39,326 bases of DNA from an uncultured Bacteroidales bacterium. Lineage in GTDB: Bacteria; Bacteroidota; Bacteroidia; Bacteroidales; Paludibacteraceae. Below, piece by piece: positions 32,498 through 39,214 of the stretch (its first letter is position 1; every line of letters starts with the position of its first letter). The notes beneath the pieces were generated by a model. That model did not search any database. It saw nothing but the letters and a program-made list of their open reading frames with translations, and was not told the DNA's origin. The stretch lies in the NCBI GenBank assembly GCA_902766045.1, contig CACXCA010000054.1, positions 1-39,326 on the forward strand, in the 5' to 3' direction. Made by a program: the position numbers and the translations under genes.

Positions 32498-32544
32498 CCC
32501 TTCAATGCATTATTAATTATTCACCGGTTGAGGTGTTCCACCTT

Positions 32545-32572
32545 GTAGAGACGCAATGCATTGCGTCTCTAC
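32545..32572. repeat. Dispersed palindrome with variant centre
   Basis: A 28-base perfect palindrome: the arms start GTAGAGACGCAATG and the centre is AATGCATT instead of ACGGCCGT. Both halves changed together, so the pairing is preserved. It lies after the beta-lactamase-fold gene. Confidence 0.88.
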
Positions 32573-32647
32573 GGGGGACATACCCATGCGTTATATATCC
32601 TGAAAACAAATTCATACGAAAGGTATTTATAGGATCCATCTGAATAA

Positions 32648-32744
32648 TTTCGGTTATAACCGAAAATTATGTCTATTTTGAAAAAAAATCGGTTATAATA
32701 GAATTTTTGTGTGTTTTTTGGAAAAGATTCGGTTATAATAGAAA
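32648..32744 (+). promoter_or_regulatory. Three-copy operator-like array (array ii)
   Basis: TCGGTTATAA occurs at 32650, 32689 and 32729 (periods 39 and 40 bp). The first copy extends to the perfect palindrome TTTCGGTTATAACCGAAA (32648-32665); the others read TCGGTTATAATAGAA. The array is followed by an apparent ATPase C-terminal stub rather than a complete gene. Confidence 0.75.
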
Positions 32745-32851
32745 CTTTTCCCAAATTCGTTGTAACCCTAGATAAATTCCAACGTCCCATCAGAAACGGT
32801 ATCGTGCATGTACTGGCACCAGAGTTTCATAAGGTGTTGGAGAGGGTGTGA
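32741..32851 (+). pseudogene. C-terminal stub of an AAA/DUF4143-type ATPase
   Basis: An open frame without a start codon reads TFPKFVVTLDKFQRPIRNGI and then VHVLAPEFHKVLERV, stop. The pattern (VVTLD, then a short turn, then GI-hV, then an Fxx-L end) resembles the last strand and helix of DUF4143-type proteins. It begins right after array ii. Weak on its own; the stubs after arrays iv and v make it more credible. Confidence 0.3.
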
Positions 32852-32883
32852 TTAGCAGATTCCACAAATTCACACATTATTAA

Positions 32884-33031
32884 TTGGCGCAATCTTAATC
32901 TTTTGTGCAGATTGCGCCAAAGTATAACATTATTATTTGCGCAATCTCATATTTTTAATCACTTTGCGCCAAAATATAATTTATTTTCTGGCGCAATCTT
33001 ATATTTTTATTAACTTTACGCCAAAATATAA
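32884..33031 (+). promoter_or_regulatory. Three-copy inverted-repeat array (array iii) before the ATPase_2 gene
   Basis: Three units with an exact 52-bp period: GCGCAATCT at 32887, 32939 and 32991, and the inverted partner (GCGCCAAA or ACGCCAAA) at 32914, 32966 and 33018. Unit 1 is a perfect 12-bp inverted repeat (TTGGCGCAATCT with AGATTGCGCCAA). The last unit ends 10 bases before the ATG at 33042 and includes TAACTTTA, a near match to the -7 consensus, so a bound protein would cover the promoter. Confidence 0.85.
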
Positions 33032-33041
33032 ATGAAGTAAG

Positions 33042-34502
33042 ATGGAAAATTCAATTATAGGTCGCGAAAAAGAGATAATAGAACTGAAGAAATATCTTTC
33101 TTCGGAACAGTCGGAGTTTATAGCTGTCTATGGAAGGCGACGTGTTGGTAAGACATTTCTTATAAAAGAGCTTCTAGAAGGGCAATTCTGTTTTAGAATG
33201 ACAGGCAAGGAAAATGCACGTCTTGGAGAACAGTTGCTAAATTTTTCGTATGCGCTATCGGATTCGTTTAATGATAACCGTGTACCTCAGAATTGGACAG
33301 AGGCATTTCGTATGCTCTCTAAAAATATCGAGAACCAAGGGGATGGTGCAAAAATCATCTTCATTGATGAACTTCCGTGGCTTGACACGCAGAAATCCAG
33401 ATTCCTTGGGGCGTTGGAACATTTCTGGAACAATTGGGCATACTATCGGAAGGACATAAAACTAATCGTCTGTGGTTCTGCCACATCATGGATGCTAAAT
33501 AAACTGATTAACTCCAGAGGTGGGTTACATAACCGTGTAACTCACAAAATGCTGATTTCCCCATTCTGTCTTGAAGAAATGGAACAATACTTCCAGAGCA
33601 GAGGCTTCAACTATGAGCGTCCCGAAATGATAGATTGTTACATGGCTGTGGGTGGTGTCGCCTATTATTTATCTTTGTTTGACAAAGACAAAAGTGTAGC
33701 AGAGAACATCAATAAGTTATGTTTCACTAACGGTGGAGAGTTGACAGATGAGTTTAACAGGCTCTATGACTCGTTATTCAAAAAGGCGGACAACCATATT
33801 GCTGTTATAAATGCGCTTAGCATCGCACGGAAAGGCATGACACGTCTCGAGTTAATCAACAAGACGAAACTACAAAACAATGGCAATTTCAGCACATTGC
33901 TCAAAGAACTGGAAACATGTGAATTCATTCGTTCATACTACTCATTCGACAAAGAGAAGAAGGACAAAATGTATCAACTCACCGATCAATTCTCGCTATT
34001 TTATCTTCATTTTATGAAGGATAGAAGCAATGTCGGGAAAAACTATTGGCTTCAGAAGATAGGCACCCCTGAGTATGCAGCATGGTCTGGTTATTCTTTT
34101 GAGACGGTATGTATGCACCATATAGAACAAATCATTGACGCTTTAGGCATCAGCGGAACAATCCATTCGGCATGTTCATGGTCGTATCGTCCATCAGAAG
34201 CTGTCCTTAATGATGCGGATGCGGACGAAGACATGAAGAAGGGCGGTCAGATTGACTTGCTTATCGATCGGAATGATAAGACAATAAGCGTATGTGAAAT
34301 GAAATATGCAAGCGGAGAATACGAGATAACAAAAGCCTATGCCAGCCATGTAGAGCAAAGGCTCCGCACATTCAGGAAGGTTACCTCCACCAAGAAATCT
34401 TTTTCAATAGTTTATGTAACACCTTTCGGTCTTTACAATAATATGTACGCAAGGAATGTCAACAAACAGATAACAGCAGACGATCTATTCAGGAAAGTAT
34501 GA
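33042..34502 (+). CDS. ATPase_2 (archaeal-type) with C-terminal DUF234 nuclease-like domain
   Basis: A 486-residue protein. Walker A is GRRRVGKT (31-38), Walker B is IIFIDE (105-110) with LPW following, and GSATSWM is the sensor region; these are hallmarks of the ATPase_2 STAND-related family. A winged-helix segment follows at about 265-320 (NALSIARKGMTRLELINKTK). The C-terminal DUF234-like domain carries GGQIDLLIDR-x8-CEMKYA, a PD-(D/E)XK-like Asp plus E-x-K. The cellular role is unknown; similar proteins are abundant in Bacteroidetes and archaea. It is an intact gene preceded by array iii, and is flanked on both sides by remnants of related genes. Confidence 0.85.
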   Translation: MENSIIGREKEIIELKKYLSSEQSEFIAVYGRRRVGKTFLIKELLEGQFCFRMTGKENARLGEQLLNFSYALSDSFNDNRVPQNWTEAFRMLSKNIENQGDGAKIIFIDELPWLDTQKSRFLGALEHFWNNWAYYRKDIKLIVCGSATSWMLNKLINSRGGLHNRVTHKMLISPFCLEEMEQYFQSRGFNYERPEMIDCYMAVGGVAYYLSLFDKDKSVAENINKLCFTNGGELTDEFNRLYDSLFKKADNHIAVINALSIARKGMTRLELINKTKLQNNGNFSTLLKELETCEFIRSYYSFDKEKKDKMYQLTDQFSLFYLHFMKDRSNVGKNYWLQKIGTPEYAAWSGYSFETVCMHHIEQIIDALGISGTIHSACSWSYRPSEAVLNDADADEDMKKGGQIDLLIDRNDKTISVCEMKYASGEYEITKAYASHVEQRLRTFRKVTSTKKSFSIVYVTPFGLYNNMYARNVNKQITADDLFRKV

Positions 34503-34551
34503 TTGTTTCCGAGTATGATTCTCATACACATGGATTTGTGCATTTCTTTTA

Positions 34552-34635
34552 ATGACAACACAAATAAGAATAGAAACACACCCCATACGTATTGCCGATC
34601 ACCTCTTCCAACCAAACACCTTCTTTGGGATATAA
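34552..34635 (+). other. Possible gene fragment of 27 codons
   Basis: An ATG-initiated frame reads MTTQIRIETHPIRIADHLFQ and then PNTFFGI, stop. It lies between the ATPase_2 gene and array iv. The composition looks protein-like, but it is too short to assign and may be a remnant or chance. Confidence 0.2.
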
Positions 34636-34640
34636 ATGCT

Positions 34641-34705
34641 TGAAAATTCGCAGTACTACTTCACATTTTCAATGAAAATTCGCAGTAGTGTTGCGAATTT
34701 TTAAG
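34641..34705 (+). promoter_or_regulatory. Two-copy repeat with inverted partner (array iv-a)
   Basis: TGAAAATTCGCAGTA at 34641-34655 and 34673-34687 (period 32 bp), followed by an inverted partial copy GTTGCGAATTTTTA near 34690-34703. It resembles arrays i and v in spacing but has no gene directly behind it; array iv-b follows 10 bases later. Confidence 0.65.
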
Positions 34706-34714
34706 GTAAGGATT

Positions 34715-34800
34715 GGTTTTTGCTCTGTTTTTTATTAAAAATCGGTCGGTTTTTGCTCTGTTTTTTATTAAAAACAGGCGATTTTTTGCTCTATATTTTC
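34715..34800 (+). promoter_or_regulatory. Three-copy repeat (array iv-b)
   Basis: TTTTTGCTCTGTTTTTTATT in full at 34715-34741 and 34748-34774, and a degenerate third copy (TTTTTTGCTCTATATTTTC) at 34782-34800, period 33 bp. Each full copy ends in TTATTAAAAA. An ATPase C-terminal stub follows within four bases. Confidence 0.75.
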
Positions 34801-34803
34801 TCA

Positions 34804-34887
34804 TCCTTTGTCCATAACGGCAACACTATCAAGGTTGTACCGCTGTATGCATTGTCTTCTATATACAAGGGGGGAATAAAATTGTAA
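34804..34887 (+). pseudogene. C-terminal stub of an AAA/DUF4143 ATPase
   Basis: The frame without start reads SFVHNGNTIKVVPLYALSSI and then YKGGIKL, stop. NTIKVVPLYALSS is close to the C-terminal strand of AAA/DUF4143 ATPases (compare ENIPLYAFSPYLK in the protein ending at 27220). It begins four bases after array iv-b, so most of the ATPase body has been lost while the array and the last 25 codons remain. Confidence 0.5.
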
Positions 34888-35156
34888 TCTACCAAACCGA
34901 GGACGGACAATCACAGATTGACGTCCGTTTGGAAAATGAAACCGTGTGGTTGTCGCAGGCTCAGATGGCTGAGTTGTTTCATACCGATCGAACATCTATT
35001 GTTCGTCACATCAACAACATCTACAAGTCAGAGGAATTGAACAGGAATTCAATTTGTGCAAAAATTGCACAGGTTCAAATTGAAGGCAAAAGGGCTGTTA
35101 AACGTACTGCCCTACTCTTTAATTTGGATATGATTATTCCCCAACCTGTGCCATGA
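34875..35156 (+). pseudogene. Truncated RhuM-family gene
   Basis: The frame reads NKIVIYQTEDGQSQIDVRLE, then TVWLSQAQMAELFHTDRTSI, then VKRTALLFNLDMII, all typical of the N-terminal domain of RhuM/virulence-associated proteins (normally about 330 residues). It stops after PQPVP at 35154-35156, with the C-terminal three quarters missing. No ATG precedes the conserved start; an AAGGGGGG stretch lies just upstream. It overlaps the ATPase stub at its 5' end. It was probably displaced by recombination near 35135. Confidence 0.75.
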
Positions 35157-35340
35157 TTTGACGCAGGTTGTGTTTTATTTTGCGGTCGAATGAATGATTA
35201 ATATAGCGGCTGATGGTTGAAAACAGCGTCCCGAAGGTGAGTTGATAAATATTAATAAATTGGGCGGGTAAAAATGTTTGGACGATGAGTTGTGGGTGTT
35301 GATTGTTTTGGATATATTTGGGAACTAAACAACAAATTAT
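35134..35340 (-). other. Non-coding or remnant stretch with an open minus-strand frame
   Basis: Between the RhuM remnant and the McrB promoter there is no complete gene. The minus strand is open for about 66 codons without a start, ending LFSTISRYINHSFDRKIKHN and then LRQIMAQVGE, stop at 35136-35134. I do not recognise it. It could be the 3' end of a lost gene whose junction with rhuM is near 35134, or chance. Confidence 0.25.
35289..35320 (+). promoter_or_regulatory. Promoter of the McrBC-PLD operon
   Basis: GTTG (35289-35292), a 20-base spacer and TATATTTG (35313-35320). The leader contains a 9-codon frame (ATG at 35353, MSKVFKLWI, stop at 35380-35382) that overlaps the mcrB start at 35373, which would allow translational coupling or interference. 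Confidence 0.65.
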
Positions 35341-35372
35341 AAAAATTAGAATATGAGTAAAGTATTTAAATT

Positions 35373-37136
35373 ATGGATATAAGCTCACTATCATTCAAAG
35401 ATTTGGTTGATAAAATCAACAAAGACTTAGGAAACGATTTTTGTGATACGTTTCGATATAAGCGCAAAGAACTCAGCAACTCTGGACGTGCATCTTCATA
35501 TGGTATTTTATTCAAATTCGTAAAAGAAGGTCGTGATTGGGTTATAAACGAAGGAGGAGGAACAGAAATTCAATTCCATCTATATTACCGAGAAAACACA
35601 ATAGGTTATGGGTTGGGATTCAATGCTCAATATATTCGCTTTGCTACTAACGAAAAGGCTGCTGTTGAATACATTATACCTTTCGTTAAAGCTTTTTTAT
35701 CTTTGAAAAGCCAAAAGGACGAAGCTATATCGTCTTTAGAAAAAGATGGATTTTCTTTAATAGAAGGGGATTGGGAAGGATTAAAGAATATCGCTCCCGA
35801 TGAATATTACCTATTTGGAAAAGAAATTCAAATTCATAATGACATTCTTCCTGATAGTGAATATAATCGGATGATAGAGAATATTAAGAATGATTTATTT
35901 AAATTATATGTGTCAGTCTGGAAAGAAAAAAATGAGATGGAAAAAAGATTAGAAACAATAGAACAATATACGAACTTATTAACAAAGAATCACAACTTAA
36001 TCCTCACCGGTGCTCCCGGCACTGGTAAAACCTATTTAGCAAAAGAAATTGCCAAAGGCATGGGTTGCTCTGATGACGAAATAGGATTTGTACAATTCCA
36101 CCCTTCATACGACTATACTGATTTTGTGGAGGGTTTACGTCCTAAACAAGATGACAACGGGAATGTTGTCTTTGAGCGAAAAGATGGTGTGTTTAAAAAG
36201 TTCTGTAAAAAGGCTATTGCCAAGGAGACCACTGAAGAAAACAAATTTGATGAGATATGGGATAAATTTATAGCTGACATACGAGTTAAGTTATCCAATG
36301 GAGAATTAACAAAAATTGGCAATTGGGAATATGGATTGTCAACAAAAGATTCATTAAAATACTCGTCAATAAATACCCCGTCACAATATTCATTCACAAT
36401 AACTAAAAAGAACATTTTGGATACCTACTGTGGTAGACAAGCACGTCCATCAGGAGCCTTCCAAAAAGATATGCTTGATATTGTTCAGCATTTAAAACAA
36501 ACATACAATTTGTCGGACAAACCGGAACAGACAGATAGTGGTGATAAAACGACAAAACAATATGTTTTCATCATCGACGAAATCAACCGTGGAGAAATCT
36601 CTAAAATATTTGGAGAGTTATTCTTCTCAATTGACCCAGGATACCGCGGCACAGATGGAAAAGTTAAAACTCAATATCAAAATCTTATAGATGAAGACGA
36701 CGAGTTTTTCGATGGTTTCTACGTCCCCGAAAACGTCTATATCATCGGCACCATGAACGATATCGACCGTAGCGTGGAGAGTATGGATTTCGCATTCCGT
36801 AGGAGATTTGCCTTTAAAGAAATCAAAGCAATAGATAGGATTGAAATGTTATATGATGCAGAAACCGGAATTGGAGAGTATGCAGAAAAAGCTAAAAATA
36901 GAATGATTCACTTAAATGAAGAAATTGAAAAAATAGAAGGTCTTTCTTCTGCTTATCATGTTGGACCTGCCTATTTCCTAAAATTAAAGAATTATAATGG
37001 AGATTTCAACCAACTTTGGGAGTATCACCTCGATGGGCTTTTGCGTGAATATCTGCGAGGAATGCAGAATGTGGACGATAGTATGGGAAAACTAAAAACC
37101 GCATACGAAAATGAGAATCCAACTGACGGACAATAG
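35373..37136 (+). CDS. mcrB: McrB-like AAA+ GTPase of a modification-dependent restriction system
   Basis: A 587-residue protein. Residues 1-150 form an N-terminal domain, probably the target-recognition part (KFVKEGRDWVINEGGGTEIQ). The AAA+ motor follows: Walker A GAPGTGKT (213-220), the McrB-typical VQFHPSYDYTDFVEGLRP, Walker B YVFIIDE (397-403) with INRGEISKIFGELF, and MNDIDRS (461-467), corresponding to the McrB MNxxDRS motif. A long insertion (about 285-395) separates Walker A from Walker B. The C-terminus ends in a helical region (LLREYLRGMQNV). With McrC it should translocate on DNA and cut near modified sites. The N-terminal domain does not look like E. coli McrB's, so the recognised modification is unknown. 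It overlaps mcrC by 26 bases. Confidence 0.9.
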   Translation: MDISSLSFKDLVDKINKDLGNDFCDTFRYKRKELSNSGRASSYGILFKFVKEGRDWVINEGGGTEIQFHLYYRENTIGYGLGFNAQYIRFATNEKAAVEYIIPFVKAFLSLKSQKDEAISSLEKDGFSLIEGDWEGLKNIAPDEYYLFGKEIQIHNDILPDSEYNRMIENIKNDLFKLYVSVWKEKNEMEKRLETIEQYTNLLTKNHNLILTGAPGTGKTYLAKEIAKGMGCSDDEIGFVQFHPSYDYTDFVEGLRPKQDDNGNVVFERKDGVFKKFCKKAIAKETTEENKFDEIWDKFIADIRVKLSNGELTKIGNWEYGLSTKDSLKYSSINTPSQYSFTITKKNILDTYCGRQARPSGAFQKDMLDIVQHLKQTYNLSDKPEQTDSGDKTTKQYVFIIDEINRGEISKIFGELFFSIDPGYRGTDGKVKTQYQNLIDEDDEFFDGFYVPENVYIIGTMNDIDRSVESMDFAFRRRFAFKEIKAIDRIEMLYDAETGIGEYAEKAKNRMIHLNEEIEKIEGLSSAYHVGPAYFLKLKNYNGDFNQLWEYHLDGLLREYLRGMQNVDDSMGKLKTAYENENPTDGQ

Positions 37137-38442
37137 CTGCAAGCCATACTCTGAGATTAAGGATTTCAAGGATTCGGACAAGGGCAATTTGCAGAAAATA
37201 GCCAACGTGGCGATTAAAAAATTGTCCTTAGATGATAATCTTAATCTTTTGGTCTTCCCCCGTGATTTGAATCACTATGGCGACGATATTAGCGAAGGCC
37301 GTATTATCGAATTGCAGGGCGACCAAATCATTACGGGCAACATCATGGGCTTCGTCGGGGTCAACAACACGCAGATAGATATCCGTTCACGCTTCGCGAA
37401 AGAGGATGGGAACGACTATTTCCTGCACTACATGTTGCAGAGAGTGTTCGCTATCAACTTGTTCGACATCAAACACACCACCGACAAAGAACAGGTGTTC
37501 GATTTCCTGCTCTATCTTTTTCCCCACTTCCTGCAAAAGGCGTTGGGGCAAGGGCTTTACAAAAAGTACCGTCGATTTGAGTACAACGACGCCAACATCC
37601 GTGGGCCGATCGATGTGAGCCGACATATCCGCCAGAACATCCCTTTTCGAGGTACCGTGGCTTATTCCACGAGGGAGCATAGCTACGACAACGAGGTGAC
37701 GCAACTTATCCGCCACACGATAGAGTACATCAGGACGAAAGCCCATGGTGCACACATCTTGAGCAATAACAAAGAGACGAAAGAGGCTGTCAGCCAAATC
37801 GTTATGGCCACGCAAACCTATAACGTCCGGGAGCGTCAGAAGGTCATCAACCAGAACCTCCGACCCGTCAGACATCCCTACTTCTCAGCCTATACGGAAC
37901 TGCAAAAGATTTGTCTGCAAATCCTTCGCCACGAATCCCTCAAGTACGGGCAGGAGAAGGACAAGGTCTATGGCATTCTGTTCGATGGCGCATGGTTGTG
38001 GGAGGAGTATCTGAATACGATTCTGCAGAAATATGGATATACGCATGCAGAAAACCTAAAGGGTAAAAATCCGATTACCTTGTACACTGGGAATCCCCGT
38101 TATCCTGATTTTTATAAAACTGAGCAAATAAAAAATTTCAAATATGGGGATACTATCCCTGACGGGAATGACATCCTTGATGCAAAATACAAACCATTGG
38201 ATTCAAAATCAGACCGTGATGATATACACCAAATCATAACGTATATGCACATTTTGCCATCTAAGAGTAGCGGATTGCTATATCCATGCAGAGAAACAAT
38301 TCCTCCCAAAGAATATAAAGTATATGGTATTGGTGGTACAATTCGCAATATTGGTTTAAATGTAATTCATATTTGCGATGATTTTAATAGCTATGTAGAA
38401 GCAATGAAGAAAGAAGAATCTAATTTAATCGACAAAATATAA
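37111..38442 (+). CDS. mcrC: McrC-like nuclease subunit
   Basis: A 443-residue partner of McrB. The N-terminal part has NIMGFVGVNNTQIDIRSRF, where the beta-rich domain binds McrB, and FEYNDANIRGPIDVSRHIRQ, a McrC hallmark. The C-terminal PD-(D/E)XK nuclease is visible as ILFDGAWLWEEYL, then RYPDFYK and NDILDAKYK (the catalytic Asp and D-x-K core), then HQIITYM. The start ATG lies inside the end of mcrB, so translation is coupled. A change of codon use and GC content is seen: 37.1-38.1 kb is clearly more GC-rich than mcrB, then AT-rich again to the end of the gene, hinting at a mosaic history. Confidence 0.9.
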   Translation: MRIQLTDNSCKPYSEIKDFKDSDKGNLQKIANVAIKKLSLDDNLNLLVFPRDLNHYGDDISEGRIIELQGDQIITGNIMGFVGVNNTQIDIRSRFAKEDGNDYFLHYMLQRVFAINLFDIKHTTDKEQVFDFLLYLFPHFLQKALGQGLYKKYRRFEYNDANIRGPIDVSRHIRQNIPFRGTVAYSTREHSYDNEVTQLIRHTIEYIRTKAHGAHILSNNKETKEAVSQIVMATQTYNVRERQKVINQNLRPVRHPYFSAYTELQKICLQILRHESLKYGQEKDKVYGILFDGAWLWEEYLNTILQKYGYTHAENLKGKNPITLYTGNPRYPDFYKTEQIKNFKYGDTIPDGNDILDAKYKPLDSKSDRDDIHQIITYMHILPSKSSGLLYPCRETIPPKEYKVYGIGGTIRNIGLNVIHICDDFNSYVEAMKKEESNLIDKI

Positions 38443-38448
38443 TCCGTC

Positions 38449-38961
38449 ATGCTCACCTACCTCCCCAACCAAACCCACTACACCACATTGTTCTCCCGCA
38501 TCCAATCCGTGAAGCACACGCTATGGATTGGCACCGCCGATATCAAAGACCTCTATGTGGAGGTGGGCGGTGAGAAGAAACCGTTTCTGGCACTGATCGC
38601 TCAACTCATCCGAAGGGGTGTGGAGGTGAGACTGATCCATGCAAAAGAACCGGGACCGAACTTTCGTGAGGACTTTGATAAATACCCCGTGTTGTACGAC
38701 CGACTGGAGCGAGTGCTCTGCCCAAGAGTTCACTTCAAGATGTTCGTATTCGACTGCAAAGAGGTTTACGTGGGTAGCGCCAACCTTACAGGCGCTGGCA
38801 TCGGCATGAAAGCTGAAACAACTCGCAACTTCGAAGCTGGAATACTGACCGACGACCCGCAAATCGTCGAACAAGCTATGAACCAGTTTGATGAAGTATG
38901 GATAGGCAAACACTGCAAAACGTGCAAACGGAGGGAGTATTGCGGGGATCCGATTGGGTGA
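38449..38961 (+). CDS. Phospholipase D-like protein with C-terminal Cys cluster
   Basis: A 170-residue protein with a single HKD-type motif: RVHFKMFVFD (His95, Lys97, Asp102), then VYVGSANLTGAG (109-116). One HKD implies a dimer, as in Nuc-type nucleases. The C-terminus (KHCKTCKRREYC, Cys156, 159, 165 and perhaps His155) looks like a small metal-binding knuckle. Members act as DNases or phosphodiesterases. It follows mcrC by six bases, so it belongs to the same operon and is likely an additional effector or DNA-end-processing component (inference). Confidence 0.85.
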   Translation: MLTYLPNQTHYTTLFSRIQSVKHTLWIGTADIKDLYVEVGGEKKPFLALIAQLIRRGVEVRLIHAKEPGPNFREDFDKYPVLYDRLERVLCPRVHFKMFVFDCKEVYVGSANLTGAGIGMKAETTRNFEAGILTDDPQIVEQAMNQFDEVWIGKHCKTCKRREYCGDPIG

Positions 38962-38994
38962 ATTTCAAAGGGGGATATTATTCCCAATAATCTC

Positions 38995-39070
38995 GAAAAG
39001 ATGTAATTTTACATCTAATATAATCTTGAAAAGATGTAATTTTACATCTAATATAATCTTGAAAAGATGT
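38995..39070 (+). promoter_or_regulatory. Three-copy operator-like array (array v)
   Basis: GAAAAGATGT at 38995, 39028 and 39061 (period exactly 33 bp). The first two copies extend into the near-perfect palindrome AGATGTAATTTTACATCT. The third ends 10 bases before the ATG of the ATPase N-terminal stub at 39081. Confidence 0.85.
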
Positions 39071-39080
39071 AAATATACTT

Positions 39081-39191
39081 ATGAAAAGAAAGATATACAG
39101 CAAGTTATTAGAGTGGAAAGGACAACGAAATGGTTCCACAGCTGTACTGATTAGAAGGTATATGAAGGTATCAAGGTACTTTTCAGTATAG
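39081..39191 (+). pseudogene. N-terminal stub of an AAA ATPase
   Basis: From the ATG, MKRKIYSKLLEWKGQRNGST and AVLI match the typical start of the AAA_14/DUF4143 family, just before where the Walker A strand and loop should follow. Instead the frame runs into RRYMKVSRYFSV and stops at 39191. The ATPase body is absent; the next gene starts 23 bases later. Array v directly precedes it. Confidence 0.6.
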
Positions 39192-39214
39192 GTCATCACA
39201 GGCATTCTCATTTT

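Noticed and set aside
32648-33031. CRISPR array
   Set aside because: The repeats number only three per locus, with 39-52 bp periods and near-identical spacers or internal inverted repeats; no cas genes are present. They fit operators better.
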